Shown: positions 31,830-41,112 of the stretch, one piece after another
Numbering within the stretch: position 1 is the first letter of the stretch
Layout: the number at the start of each line of letters is the position of its first letter
Source: Saprospiraceae bacterium
GTDB taxonomy: Bacteria > Bacteroidota > Bacteroidia > Chitinophagales > Saprospiraceae
Reading direction: 5' to 3'
NCBI GenBank assembly: GCA_024103005.1
Contig: JAGFJA010000060.1
Span: 19,865-83,864, forward strand
Length of the DNA stretch: 64,000 nucleotides
The notes under the pieces: generated by a model
Database searches by the model: none
Seen by the model: the letters and a program-made list of their open reading frames with translations, nothing else
Told to the model about the DNA's origin: nothing
Program-made: the position numbers and the translations under genes

Positions 31830-33026
31830 TTAGTCAAGAACTTCAGTAACCTGACCGGCTCCGACAGTACGACCACCTTCACGGATAGCGAAACGAAGAC
31901 CTTTCTCCATCGCAATGGTGCTTAACAATGTAACTTCAAGTGAAATATTTTCACCCGGAGTAACCATCTTAACGCCTTCAGGAAGTTTACAATCACCTGT
32001 AACGTCTGTTGTACGGAAGTAAAACTGTGGACGATATCCATCAAAGAATGGAGTGTGACGACCACCTTCTTCTTTACTCAATACATACACCTCACACTTG
32101 AATTTCTTGTGTGGCTTAACAGAGCCGGGAGCGCAGATAACCTGACCTCTCTTGATCATTGTCTTATCGATACCTCTCAACAAAAGACCGGCATTATCTC
32201 CAGCCTCTCCTCTGTCAAGGAGTTTTCTAAACATTTCAACACCGGTAACAGTAGAAGTAAGGGGCTTTTCGCCATCTTTCATCATACCGATAATTTCTAC
32301 AGGGCTGTTAACTGTGATAACTCCTCTTTCGATACGTCCTGTAGCAACAGTACCACGACCAGTGATAGTGAATACGTCTTCAACAGGCATCAAGAATGGA
32401 AGATCAGTCAAACGAGCAGGTTCAGGAATGTCCTTATCCACTGCATCCATCAATTCCTTAATCTTTGCAACATAAACCGGATCTCCTTCCAATGCTTTCA
32501 GAGCCGATCCCTGAATAATAGAAGCGTTTGTGCCATCAAATTCATATTGATCGAGTAACTCTCTGATTTCCATTTCAACCAGTTCAAGCATTTCTGGATC
32601 ATCTACGATATCCACTTTATTCATAAATACCACAATCTTAGGAACGCCAACCTGACGTGCCAAAAGGATGTGTTCTCTTGTTTGAGGCATTGGTCCGTCA
32701 GTTGCAGCAACCACTAAGATTGCTCCGTCCATCTGAGCAGCACCGGTAACCATGTTCTTAACATAGTCGGCGTGACCCGGACAGTCCACGTGAGCGTAGT
32801 GACGATTTGCAGTCTGATACTCTACGTGTGCAGTGTTGATTGTAATACCTCTTTCTTTTTCTTCCGGAGCAGCATCAATTGAATCATAGCTCTTCTTTTC
32901 TGCCAATCCATCAGCAGCTAACACTGAAGTAATAGCAGCCGTAAGAGTGGTTTTACCGTGATCCACGTGACCTATTGTACCCACGTTAAGGTGTGGCTTG
33001 CTCCTGTCAAATGTTTCCTTTGCCAT
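31830..33026 (-). CDS. tuf: Elongation factor Tu
   Basis: GTPase that delivers aminoacyl-tRNA to the ribosome. The G1 motif GHVDHGKT is at residues 19-26, G3 'DCPGHADY' near 81 and G4 'NKVD' near 136. The three-domain protein is full length at 398 residues. It follows four tRNA genes and precedes tRNA-Trp and secE, the same arrangement as tufB in enterobacteria apart from the Trp tRNA. Confidence 0.99.
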   Translation of the reverse strand: MAKETFDRSKPHLNVGTIGHVDHGKTTLTAAITSVLAADGLAEKKSYDSIDAAPEEKERGITINTAHVEYQTANRHYAHVDCPGHADYVKNMVTGAAQMDGAILVVAATDGPMPQTREHILLARQVGVPKIVVFMNKVDIVDDPEMLELVEMEIRELLDQYEFDGTNASIIQGSALKALEGDPVYVAKIKELMDAVDKDIPEPARLTDLPFLMPVEDVFTITGRGTVATGRIERGVITVNSPVEIIGMMKDGEKPLTSTVTGVEMFRKLLDRGEAGDNAGLLLRGIDKTMIKRGQVICAPGSVKPHKKFKCEVYVLSKEEGGRHTPFFDGYRPQFYFRTTDVTGDCKLPEGVKMVTPGENISLEVTLLSTIAMEKGLRFAIREGGRTVGAGQVTEVLD

Positions 33027-33169
33027 CTAATGAACTTTTTTTTTAAAATATTTAAATTATACAATTAAAACCTTCCAATAAAAAAATGCCGAAGCAACAT
33101 ATTGCTTCCTGCCTTTTAATATATATAAAGATGAAAATATTCGCATACTTTCAAATTTTCCATACTTAG

Positions 33170-33241
<72 letters not shown>

Positions 33242-33301
33242 GTTTGATCGGATTTCTGTTATTCCTTTGCTCCAATGCAACACAGTCTCTTATCATATTA
33301 G

Positions 33302-33374
33302 AGCGGGAGACGAGGCTCGAACCCGCGACCTACAGCTTGGAAGGCTGTCGCTCTACCAACTGAGCTACTCCCGC
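33302..33374 (-). tRNA. tRNA-Gly (anticodon TCC)
   Basis: A 73-nt cloverleaf with acceptor GCGGGAG/CTCCCGC, anticodon stem ACAGC/GCTGT around loop CTTCCAA, and T arm GTTCGAGCC. The 3' CCA is not encoded. Confidence 0.96.
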
Positions 33375-33431
33375 AAATGGTTAATTTTTCTTAGGTGTGA
33401 CTGAAAGGAACATACTGTATTAAATCTTAAG

Positions 33432-33514
<83 letters not shown>

Positions 33515-33528
33515 TACACAAAAAATAG

Positions 33529-33602
33529 AGCCAGTGGAGGGATTCGAACCCCCGACCAGCTGATTACAAATCAGCTGCTCTGGCCAACTGAGCTACACTG
33601 GC
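33529..33602 (-). tRNA. tRNA-Thr (anticodon TGT)
   Basis: A 74-nt cloverleaf with acceptor GCCAGTG/CACTGGC, anticodon loop TTTGTAA within GCTGA/TCAGC, and T arm GTTCGAATC. It is the first gene of the tRNA-tuf operon on the minus strand. Confidence 0.96.
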
Positions 33603-33664
33603 ATTAAATTTCATTGAACTTTAATCTGATTGCCTAAAGGTCAATAAATTCAACTTATTTTGGA

Positions 33665-33680
33665 GACGCTTAAAGGCGTC
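33665..33680 (-). promoter_or_regulatory. Inverted repeat in the tRNA-tuf leader
   Basis: GACGC/GCGTC arms with a 6-nt loop lie between the putative promoter and the first tRNA. An overlapping GAGAC/GTCTC pair (33663-33667 and 33686-33690) is also possible. It could be a processing structure in the 5' leader. Confidence 0.35.
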
Positions 33681-33727
33681 AATCGGTCTCTTCAATCACA
33701 TCTCATGAACTTTTTCATAAGCGAGTG

Positions 33728-33735
33728 CAAAGATA
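33728..33735 (-). promoter_or_regulatory. Bacteroidota -7 box for the tRNA-tuf operon
   Basis: TATCTTTG on the minus strand matches TAnnTTTG exactly and lies about 125 bp upstream of the first tRNA. A clear TTTG -33 element is not visible. It is the best promoter candidate for the tRNA-tuf-secE block. Confidence 0.55.
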
Positions 33736-34440
33736 AGACTTTGTTTTATATTTCATACAGTACCTCTGATTTTTTTTCCGGTTTTTTTTTATTTTTTATT
33801 TAAATTAGCATCAAATGGTTATAAAATTATGATTATTAACTTGTTATATATTTGAAACACCTAAAAATTTTTTAAATAATAAATCGGCTAACCGTCTAAA
33901 TATCTGAATTCATTAACTACTTTCCCTATATTTCAAGATTAAATTTCCTCAGGATTGCTTTTCAAAACCTAATATAATACAGGATTAAATCATGAAGTTT
34001 ATCAAAATATAAGATAATATCCAGGCAATCACCAAAAACACCTTCTTATTTATTTTTTTGAAAAATCTTTGGCAGATTTGTATCCGTAATGATTAATATA
34101 TTCGGCCAATCCCATAATTAAATGATAATAAACAGTATATGTCCGCGATATGGAATATCTTCAAATGAGGTGAATAAACTCGGTATAGTTCCGTTTGCAA
34201 AGTTATCTTATTAGTATTCCAAAATCCAAATCTAAAAGGTTACATATCTTGCAATATATATTTTTTTATAAATTACTGTATAACAAAAATTTAATATAAA
34301 TTAGGATCAATAATTTAATATCACCGAGCATACAAGCCAATAATGCTGTAAGACAAAGTGAATTTGGCACTTCGAAATGACCTTGAATTTGAATTTAATA
34401 AGTGGAGGTTCTTATCCGGCCAATCCTTTTAACTAAATAA
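33736..34440. other. AT-rich intergenic region
   Basis: About 700 bp with no credible ORF or recognisable RNA gene. It separates the divergent start of the tRNA-tuf operon from the end of the DUF3817 gene and is very AT-rich throughout. Confidence 0.5.
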
Positions 34441-34743
34441 TCATTTATACTTATTAAATATACTATGATCTGCCCAGAAGGTACCAAATGGAATAATGGA
34501 AGCTGCCAGAGCCAATGCCTTAGTCTTCCCTTTCCACGCCAAGCGGTCTCCTGCCAACCAAACAACAATCACATATACAATAAATAAAACGCCATGGATG
34601 TATCCGGTAAACTGATTTAATTCAGGCTTCTCCCATATATATTTCAGAGGCATGGATACAAAAAGGATGAGCAAAAAAGATATTCCCTCTGCCCATGCAA
34701 CTATTCGAAGTGGTTTAACTATTGATGTATCAACTTGCTCCAT
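34441..34743 (-). CDS. DUF3817 integral membrane protein
   Basis: A 100-residue inner-membrane protein with three or four hydrophobic helices. It matches the small DUF3817 family by 'AWAEGISFLLILFVSMPLKY', the 'GYIHGVLFIVYV' helix with its conserved His, and the ending 'GTFWADHSIF'. The function is unknown. It starts 3 bp after the OsmC gene stop, so the two are almost certainly cotranscribed. Confidence 0.88.
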   Translation of the reverse strand: MEQVDTSIVKPLRIVAWAEGISFLLILFVSMPLKYIWEKPELNQFTGYIHGVLFIVYVIVVWLAGDRLAWKGKTKALALAASIIPFGTFWADHSIFNKYK

Positions 34744-34746
34744 CCT

Positions 34747-35166
34747 TTATCCTTTCAATTCTGCTTCCAATCTTATGGTAGCGTTTAATGATTTTGAAAT
34801 AGGACAATTTTCTTTTGCGTCCTCTGCTGCATCAATAAAATTCTCTTGTGACATACCCGGCACTGTGACCTTTGCCTTCAACAAGATATCTGAAATTTTT
34901 CCTTCTTCAAATGTCACCACTGCATGGGAATTGATGTGTTCAGCAACAAATCCTCTTTCATTTAATACAAAACTCAACTTCATTGAAAAACAGGCAGCCA
35001 GAGCGGCACCTATCAATTCCTCCGGATTAGTCCCGGGCTGTTCTTCAAACCTCATGCTAAAATTAAAAGGGGTTTCATCCAGCACCTTACTTGTCGTGCT
35101 TACAGTTCCTTTTCCATCTTTACCGCTACCCCACCATTGTGCTCCTGCTCTTCTTACTATTTTCAT
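34747..35166 (-). CDS. OsmC/Ohr-family peroxiredoxin
   Basis: Thiol-dependent peroxidase of the OsmC group, reducing organic hydroperoxides in the cytoplasm. The two redox cysteines are in 'GAALAACFSMKLS' and 'KENCPISKSL', and 'PEELIGAA' is a family landmark. The start at 35166 ('MKIVRRAGAQWWGSGKDG') gives 139 residues, the usual OsmC size; an ATG 13 codons upstream would add an atypical leader. The subtype fits OsmC (YhfA/OsmC-like) better than Ohr. A DUF3817 gene follows. Confidence 0.92.
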   Translation of the reverse strand: MKIVRRAGAQWWGSGKDGKGTVSTTSKVLDETPFNFSMRFEEQPGTNPEELIGAALAACFSMKLSFVLNERGFVAEHINSHAVVTFEEGKISDILLKAKVTVPGMSQENFIDAAEDAKENCPISKSLNATIRLEAELKG

Positions 35167-35293
35167 TATTATGATTTTGCAACAATAAACATCTTTCAAT
35201 AACATTTGTTCAAATTTATTCGCTCATAAAATCTTACAAATTACACAGTAATAAACAACCAAATTTAGTGCTACCATCCGCCTGAATTTCTTT

Positions 35294-35301
35294 TACCTTT
35301 G
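35294..35301 (+). promoter_or_regulatory. Bacteroidota -7 box very close to the M16 peptidase start
   Basis: TACCTTTG matches TAnnTTTG exactly and ends 4 bases before the ATG. Transcription would begin at or next to the start codon, implying a leaderless mRNA. Confidence 0.55.
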
Positions 35302-35305
35302 TTCT

Positions 35306-36568
35306 ATGATTAATTATTCCCGGTATGTTTTAAAAAATGGATTGACTGTCATTTTACATCAGGATGTTTCTACTCCCCTGGTGGTAGTTAACATATTATA
35401 TAAGGTAGGTTCAAAAAATGAAAACAAGAGGCACACAGGATTAGCCCATCTTTTTGAGCACCTCATGTTTACCGGTACACGATCTGTTCCTGATTTTGAC
35501 TTACCCGTTCAAAAGGCCGGTGGCGACAATAATGCCTTTACATCAAATGATATTACCAACTATTACAGTTATGCGACTTCAGCCAACCTGGATACACTCC
35601 TTTATCTGGAAGCAGACCGGATGCATCAGTTAAGTTTGAATCCGGTTGAATTTGATATCCAAAAAAAGGTGGTCATCGAAGAGTTTTATGAAACGACACT
35701 TGATGAGCCATACGGTGACATCTGGCATTTACTGGGCAAGCTGGCATTCAAAAGGCATCCCTACAGATGGCCGGTTATCGGACTCAAACCTGAAGACATT
35801 AAAAAAACAAACTTGAAGGATGCGGCAAAATTTTACCACGAGCATTACTATCCATCCAATGCCGTACTTGTTGTTTCAGGCAATTTTGATATAAAAAAGG
35901 CCAAGATATCCATACTCAAACATTTTGGCGGAATACCGGACAGGCCTGTAAATCAAAAAACTTATCCAAAAGAAAGTGCCCAAAGGAAACAACGTAGAAT
36001 GACTGTCAGTAGAAATGTACAGATTCCTGCCATATTCATGGCCTTTCATATTCCTTCCCGCACAGATAGCAGATTCTATGCAACGGATATCTTGTCAGAT
36101 ATTTTGGCGAACGGAAGATCTGCCCGACTTCATGAAATATTGGTTAAACAAAAACGTCTCTTTTCTTCTATAGATGCATATACCAATGGTAGTAGCGAGG
36201 AAGGTTTGCTTGTAATTGATGGAAAACTATCAACCGGAATAAGTCCTGAAATAGGTGAGAATGCTATCTGGGAAGTGCTGGATGACTTAAAAAACAACCT
36301 GATTCCAGAACGGGAACTGACTAAGGTAATCAACAAATGTATAACAACCCTTGTTTTTTCTGAATACAGTGCTTCCAATAAGGCGATGAACCTTGCTTAT
36401 TTTGAAAGCCTGAACAACGTCAATCTCATAAACAATGAATTTGAGACATACAAGAATATCAGCCGAAATGATATAAAACGCATGGCCAATAAGATTTTCA
36501 GAGCTTCCAACAGCAATATTTTATATTACCTCTCAACCGGGAAAAATGTCGAGGATACTATGCATTGA
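35306..36568 (+). CDS. M16-family zinc metallopeptidase
   Basis: Insulinase-type (pitrilysin family) peptidase of processing-peptidase form. The inverted zinc motif HxxEH is 'HLFEH' (His48, Glu51, His52), and the distal glutamate lies about 75 residues on in 'EEFYETTLDEPYG'. The 420 residues correspond to one M16 half (an M16 domain plus an M16_C domain); such proteins often act as homodimers or with a second inactive M16 subunit, which is not seen here. There is no signal peptide, so it may be cytosolic. Its stop overlaps the ruvX start by 23 bp, and def follows, making a three-gene operon. Confidence 0.9.
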   Translation: MINYSRYVLKNGLTVILHQDVSTPLVVVNILYKVGSKNENKRHTGLAHLFEHLMFTGTRSVPDFDLPVQKAGGDNNAFTSNDITNYYSYATSANLDTLLYLEADRMHQLSLNPVEFDIQKKVVIEEFYETTLDEPYGDIWHLLGKLAFKRHPYRWPVIGLKPEDIKKTNLKDAAKFYHEHYYPSNAVLVVSGNFDIKKAKISILKHFGGIPDRPVNQKTYPKESAQRKQRRMTVSRNVQIPAIFMAFHIPSRTDSRFYATDILSDILANGRSARLHEILVKQKRLFSSIDAYTNGSSEEGLLVIDGKLSTGISPEIGENAIWEVLDDLKNNLIPERELTKVINKCITTLVFSEYSASNKAMNLAYFESLNNVNLINNEFETYKNISRNDIKRMANKIFRASNSNILYYLSTGKNVEDTMH

Positions 36569-36956
36569 TTACGGAACCAAACGATGCGGAATAGCTGCAA
36601 CTGATGTCTTGCAAATCGCAGTGCATCCTGTCGGAACCTATGCTACACAGGAGTTATGGACATTTCTGGAGGCTTATTTAAAAAAAGAAGATGTAAACAA
36701 GGTTGTCATCGGCCATCCAACTCACACTGACGGAAACGCTGTCTCTTTTATGCATCAAATAGTAGGTCTTCAGCGCAAAATCATCCGCAATTATCCTGAT
36801 TTATCTGTAGTTTTGCACGACGAATCTTTTACTTCAGTCAAAGCTAAACAAGTTATTTTACAGTTGGGCATACCTCAGCAAAAGCGGCGGGATAAGCGTC
36901 TTGTCGATAAAATGGCTGCAGTTTTGATTTTACAAGATTATTTGAATCATATTTAA
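36546..36956 (+). CDS. ruvX: Putative pre-16S rRNA nuclease / Holliday junction resolvase RuvX (YqgF)
   Basis: RNase H-fold nuclease that in E. coli (YqgF) matures the 5' end of 16S rRNA and was also named a Holliday junction resolvase. The first acidic residue is in 'CIDYGTKRCGIA', and later motifs are 'VIGHPTH', 'DESFTSVKA' and 'DKMAAVLILQDYL'. The 136 residues fit the family. It overlaps the M16 gene by 23 bp, so translation is probably coupled. Confidence 0.93.
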   Translation: MSRILCIDYGTKRCGIAATDVLQIAVHPVGTYATQELWTFLEAYLKKEDVNKVVIGHPTHTDGNAVSFMHQIVGLQRKIIRNYPDLSVVLHDESFTSVKAKQVILQLGIPQQKRRDKRLVDKMAAVLILQDYLNHI

Positions 36957-36986
36957 TTAAAATTTAAAAATTAGAAAGGAAGACAT

Positions 36987-37544
36987 ATGATTTTACCGAT
37001 ATATGTATATGGCCAACCTGTTTTAAAAAAAGAGGGAATGGAGGTTACATCTGATTATCCTGATTTAAAACAGTTGATTGAAGACATGTATGAAACCATG
37101 TATAATGCCAATGGCGTAGGACTGGCGGCACAACAAATTGGTCTTAACCTGAAATTATTCGTAGTCGATACCATCCAGATTAAAAAAGAAGAAAAAGAGG
37201 TAAAGGGTATTAAAAAAGCTTTTATAAATGCTGAGATCCTGGCAGAAGAGGGTGAAGAATGGGCGTATGAAGAGGGTTGTCTTTCCATACCCGACATCAG
37301 GGGTGAGGTAGAACGCCAGCCAACGATCCGCATTCGGTATCAGGACGAATCCTTCAATACACATGAAGAGACATATGACGGCATTGATGCCAGGGTTATC
37401 CAGCATGAATATGATCATACTTTGGGAAAATTATTTATAGAAAAATTAGGTGCCGTCAAAAAACAATTGATTAAAAGAAAACTCGAAAATATTAAAAGAG
37501 GGAAGGTAAGTGTGGATTACAGGATTAAATTCGCAAAGTTTTAA
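36987..37544 (+). CDS. def: Peptide deformylase
   Basis: Removes the N-formyl group from new proteins. All three motifs are present: 'GVGLAAQQIG', 'EEGCLSIPDIRGE' with metal ligand Cys98, and 'QHEYDHTLGKLF' with His140, Glu141 and His144. The 185 residues are the usual bacterial length. It starts 30 bp after ruvX and completes the M16-ruvX-def group. A purine-rich AAAGGAAG lies just before the ATG. Confidence 0.97.
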   Translation: MILPIYVYGQPVLKKEGMEVTSDYPDLKQLIEDMYETMYNANGVGLAAQQIGLNLKLFVVDTIQIKKEEKEVKGIKKAFINAEILAEEGEEWAYEEGCLSIPDIRGEVERQPTIRIRYQDESFNTHEETYDGIDARVIQHEYDHTLGKLFIEKLGAVKKQLIKRKLENIKRGKVSVDYRIKFAKF

Positions 37545-37621
37545 CTAATTTTTAGTCTAAACCCTACTTATCAAAATCGCATGTATATTTAAAAGAGGAA
37601 ATCAATATCCAGGAAAAGATT

Positions 37622-38251
37622 TTATTTCCGCCCAAAGTCAGCCGGAATTTCACCCCAGTTTTCAGTATCCCATTTTATTATTGGATTGGTATATTCATGT
37701 TCCTTAAGCCATTGCTCGGCTCTATGAATCAATTGAAACACGAGTTCATTAAAACCGGTATGTTCCAACTTGGTATTTGCTTTTTTCTTTTTGACCCAGG
37801 AAATGGCAGTCTTACTGTCAGAATATATCGTCACATCAGGCCTATTCGTATTTTTAAGAAAGGCCAAAGCATGTACTAAAGCAAGGAATTCACCAATATT
37901 ATTGGTTCCATCCCGAAAAGGTCCCTGAGCGAATAATTGTTTGCCGGTGGCTGTAACAACACCTCTGTATTCCATCATTCCCGGATTACCACTGCAGGCA
38001 GCATCCACGCTGATACTGTTTTTGATTATTTTGGAAACTCCGGAAATTTTTTTTTCAGCAGGTACGGCAAGCGAGGTAACAGGCTGAAAGGGCAATTGAA
38101 AAGCATCAACAGCTTCTTTATGACTTAAAAAACCTCTGTATTGTGCCCCTTCGAAGCCAAAAACCTGATTCTTACAATCCTCCCATGAGTCGTAAATACC
38201 AGGATTTCTTCCCTTCCATACTACATAAAACTTTACTTTCTTCTTTGACAT
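37622..38251 (-). CDS. rnhA: Ribonuclease H1 with N-terminal viroplasmin-like domain
   Basis: Degrades RNA in RNA-DNA hybrids. The N-terminal hybrid-binding (caulimovirus viroplasmin-like) domain is residues 1-50 ('FYVVWKGRNPGIYDSWEDCK'). A linker leads to the RNase H domain (about 75-209) with acidic catalytic residues in 'VDAACSGNPG', 'NNIGEFLALVHAL', 'TIYSDSKTAISW' and a final Asp in 'EIPADFGRK'. The domain order resembles eukaryotic RNase H1 and is common in Bacteroidota and Firmicutes. It converges with def. Confidence 0.93.
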   Translation of the reverse strand: MSKKKVKFYVVWKGRNPGIYDSWEDCKNQVFGFEGAQYRGFLSHKEAVDAFQLPFQPVTSLAVPAEKKISGVSKIIKNSISVDAACSGNPGMMEYRGVVTATGKQLFAQGPFRDGTNNIGEFLALVHALAFLKNTNRPDVTIYSDSKTAISWVKKKKANTKLEHTGFNELVFQLIHRAEQWLKEHEYTNPIIKWDTENWGEIPADFGRK

Positions 38252-38682
38252 CTATCCCGACTTAGGTGGTAAATATAGATTATTTAATCATTGTAGGAAA
38301 AGCTAAAATACTTTTATAAATATACTTGTAGGAAATCATGCGAAATTAAAAATTGATAAAACATAAGCCGGTCACCTTGTATGAATTATTTAGTTTTTTT
38401 TAAAGTACATATTATTTTAAAAATCCGATAATTATAAAATTTGAAAAAAAATAATAAAAAAAAAACCTCTGCGAATTTTATTAAATATTTTTTTTATTTA
38501 CAAATCATTTAGTAAATTTACATTTAATAGAGAGAGGAAAAACTTCAATCTTCATAAGCAGCATACCAGGTACAAAATGTCGTTTTGTTTCACCTCTAAT
38601 ACAGATGAAAATGTATTTAGGTGCTCTTATCGGCTTTGCCGAAATAAAGATAATATTATTAACAACTTAAAATTATAAAACA
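38252..38682. other. AT-rich intergenic region with the lipoprotein gene leader
   Basis: A 431-bp gap between the divergent starts of rnhA and the lipoprotein gene. TAAATTTA (38513-38520) is one mismatch from TAnnTTTG and would give a ~155-nt 5' leader for the lipoprotein gene. The leader has a small CGGCTTTGCCG hairpin near 38632; no known riboswitch is recognised. Confidence 0.4.
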
Positions 38683-39132
38683 ATGAAAATCAATTATTTT
38701 TTATTTATTTTACTCGCCGGATTTTTAATAACTGTTTCATCTTGCAAAAAAGACGAAGATACGCCTAAGACAAAAAAAGAATTACTGACCGGTCCGTCCT
38801 GCTGGAAAATTTTAAAAGTTGAGTCTTACGATGAAGATGGGAAGCTTGTTGATGTGACGGATGTTGCTTTTGAAGAATGTGACAAAGATAATTGTCTTAA
38901 ATTTAGCACCGACGGGAAATTTGTAGTTACTGATGATGGCGTTAAATGCGAAGGAGAGCCGGCAGTTTCTGCTGAAGGCACATGGGCATTATCCAACAAT
39001 GACACTCAGCTAGACTGGACCGAAGATGGTACAACCACCAATTATACTATCTTAAAACTCGAATCAAATACACTACAGATTAAAACAGACGCCTTTTTTG
39101 GCATTCCGGTACAATTAACCTTTACGAATTAA
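38683..39132 (+). CDS. Small lipoprotein, lipocalin-like
   Basis: A 149-residue exported lipoprotein. The signal peptide ends in a lipobox 'ITVSSC' (Cys about 21) followed by 'KKDEDTP', typical of Bacteroidota surface or periplasmic lipoproteins. The mature part is beta-rich with 'CWKILKVESYDEDGKLVD', 'LKFSTDGKFVV', 'GTWALSNNDTQLDW' and 'ILKLESNTLQIK', the strand pattern of lipocalin-like domains (PF13648 type). Ligand and role are unknown. It stands alone with a long leader and its own terminator. Confidence 0.78.
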   Translation: MKINYFLFILLAGFLITVSSCKKDEDTPKTKKELLTGPSCWKILKVESYDEDGKLVDVTDVAFEECDKDNCLKFSTDGKFVVTDDGVKCEGEPAVSAEGTWALSNNDTQLDWTEDGTTTNYTILKLESNTLQIKTDAFFGIPVQLTFTN

Positions 39133-39151
39133 GTAAAAAACAAATTTTTTT

Positions 39152-39183
39152 AAAAGGCTATCTTTACGCGGGTAGCCTTTTTT
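39152..39183 (+). terminator. Rho-independent terminator after the lipoprotein gene
   Basis: AAAAGGCTA pairs with TAGCCTTTT around a ~12-nt loop, followed by further Ts, 20 bp after the stop codon. Confidence 0.88.
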
Positions 39184-39247
39184 ATTTTTACTTTTACGGT
39201 CTCTCAACCTTTTACTTTGAAAGACTGTTTTTTCTAAAAAATAATAG

Positions 39248-40030
39248 ATGATTGATACCCACGCCCACTTGTATGCCGGAGAATTCGATGAAGATCGGAA
39301 CATGATGCTCGAAAGAGCAAAAACCGCCGGTATCAAAACTATCCTCCTGCCTAATATTGACCTTTCCAGCATAGACGCTATGCATCAGCTCGAGCAGGAG
39401 TCCGAAGGGTACTGTATCTCCATGATGGGATTGCATCCCTGTTCTGTTAAGCAGGATTATAAAGAGATATTGGCTCAAATGAAAAAATGGCTGGAAAAGC
39501 GGCCTTATCATGCAATCGGCGAAATAGGTATAGACCTGTATTGGGACAAGTCCACTTATCCCATTCAGGCAGATGCCTTCGAAGAGCAGCTCGCCTGGAG
39601 TTACCAATTTCAATTACCGGTAAGTATCCACTCAAGAGAAAGTACAAGAGAAGTTCTGGACATTTTACAAAGTAATAAAAAAACGCTCGCAGGTGGAGTA
39701 ATGCACTGTTTTTCCGGCACTGTTGACCAAATGCATGAACTGGTGGAATTAGGATTTTACATTGGAGTAGGCGGCTCTTCTACCTACAAAAACACAAACC
39801 TCGTTCCGGTTATTCAAAATGCTCCTTTAAACAGGATTGTTCTGGAGACAGATGCTCCCTATTTAACACCTGTTCCATACCGTGGCAAGAGAAATGAAAG
39901 TGCCTATATTCCGATTATTGCAGAAAGAATTGCTGATATACGAGGAATAAGTGTCGATGAAGTCAGTAAAAAAACTACTGAAAATGCCATTCGCTTATTT
40001 TCCCTTGAAACTGCCCTTATGCAATCATGA
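39248..40030 (+). CDS. tatD: TatD-family metal-dependent hydrolase
   Basis: TIM-barrel nuclease/hydrolase of the TatD group, whose members have DNA exonuclease or D-aminoacyl-tRNA deacylase activity. Metal ligands are visible in 'IDTHAHLY' (His5, His7), 'AIGEIGIDLYW', 'SIHSRES', 'MHCFSG' and 'LETDAPYL'. The 260 residues are the normal length. TTACTTTG about 30 bp upstream is one mismatch from a Bacteroidota -7 box. The stop overlaps the next start as ATGA. Confidence 0.94.
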   Translation: MIDTHAHLYAGEFDEDRNMMLERAKTAGIKTILLPNIDLSSIDAMHQLEQESEGYCISMMGLHPCSVKQDYKEILAQMKKWLEKRPYHAIGEIGIDLYWDKSTYPIQADAFEEQLAWSYQFQLPVSIHSRESTREVLDILQSNKKTLAGGVMHCFSGTVDQMHELVELGFYIGVGGSSTYKNTNLVPVIQNAPLNRIVLETDAPYLTPVPYRGKRNESAYIPIIAERIADIRGISVDEVSKKTTENAIRLFSLETALMQS

Positions 40031-41055
40031 AACTATTTATTCAGGATACAATACATTTTCTATCAAAGGTAAGGCCTGCCAAAGTCGTCAATGCAATTCA
40101 GGTTGTATCTTCTTATTACCTCACACGGTGGACAGGAAAGGCGATACAGTGGGGCACACCCATTACCATTAGCATCGAACCCACCACAGCATGTAATCTC
40201 CGATGTCCTGAATGTCCCAGTGGATTAAGGGCATTTTCAAGGCCAACCGGCAACTTAAAAGAAGACTTTTTCCGAAAAATTATCGATGAACTGGGCAACC
40301 GATTGTTTTACCTGATTTTTTATTTTCAGGGTGAGCCATACATAAATCCCAAATTTCTTGAAATGGTAAAATATGCCTCTTCAAAGGGCATATATACCAT
40401 TACATCCACCAATGGCCATTTCCTAAATGATGAAAAATCCCGCCAAACGATTGAATCCGGCCTCAGCAGAATTATTATTTCTGTTGACGGAACCGCTCAA
40501 GAGACATACGAGAGCTACCGACGGGAAGGTAACTTAGAGTCGGTGCTGGAAGGAGCCAGGAATCTGGTAAAATGGAAAAAAAAATTGAAATCCAAGACTC
40601 CGCATATCATTTTCCAGTTTTTGGTAGTCAAACCAAACGAACACCAAATTCCTGAAATATATAGGTTGGCTGAAGAAATAGGTATAGATGAGGTAAAATT
40701 AAAGACAGCTCAGGTCTATGACTATGAAAACGGAAATGAGCTCATACCTACCATAGACAGATACAGCAGGTATCGTAAAGGGTCTGACGGAAAATATATC
40801 ATTAAAAATCAACTTCTTAATCACTGCTGGAAGTTGTGGCACAGCTGCGTCATAACATGGGACGGCATGGTGGTGCCTTGTTGCTTTGACAAAGATGCCA
40901 AATACAAATTAGGCGACTTGAAAAAAGATGCCTTCAGGCAAATCTGGCACAATAAAAACTATCGTCAATTCAGAGAAAAAATCCTCACCGGACGAGATCA
41001 GATAGATATTTGTCGCAACTGCACAGAAGGATGCAAAGTCTGGGAAAGCATCTGA
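40027..41055 (+). CDS. Radical SAM/SPASM domain protein of unknown substrate
   Basis: Iron-sulfur enzyme that generates a 5'-deoxyadenosyl radical from SAM. The CxxxCxxC motif is in 'TTACNLRCPECPSG' (Cys56, Cys60, Cys63). A SPASM-type auxiliary cluster domain at the C-terminus has cysteines in 'CVITWDGMVVPCCFDK' and 'DICRNCTEGCKVW', with the 'LGDLKKDAFRQIWH' segment typical of SPASM proteins. SPASM enzymes often modify peptides or carbohydrates, but no substrate-like small ORF is adjacent. It overlaps tatD by 4 bp and is translationally coupled to it. Confidence 0.88.
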   Translation: MKLFIQDTIHFLSKVRPAKVVNAIQVVSSYYLTRWTGKAIQWGTPITISIEPTTACNLRCPECPSGLRAFSRPTGNLKEDFFRKIIDELGNRLFYLIFYFQGEPYINPKFLEMVKYASSKGIYTITSTNGHFLNDEKSRQTIESGLSRIIISVDGTAQETYESYRREGNLESVLEGARNLVKWKKKLKSKTPHIIFQFLVVKPNEHQIPEIYRLAEEIGIDEVKLKTAQVYDYENGNELIPTIDRYSRYRKGSDGKYIIKNQLLNHCWKLWHSCVITWDGMVVPCCFDKDAKYKLGDLKKDAFRQIWHNKNYRQFREKILTGRDQIDICRNCTEGCKVWESI

Positions 41056-41112
41056 ATCTTATTTTCTTGAGAACTTTTCTAAACTTAATTTTTCTATAAG
41101 TATTTACTATTT

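Noticed and set aside
38521..38682. Riboswitch in the lipoprotein leader
   Set aside because: The leader is long, but only a short CGGC/GCCG hairpin is seen and no known aptamer pattern is recognisable.
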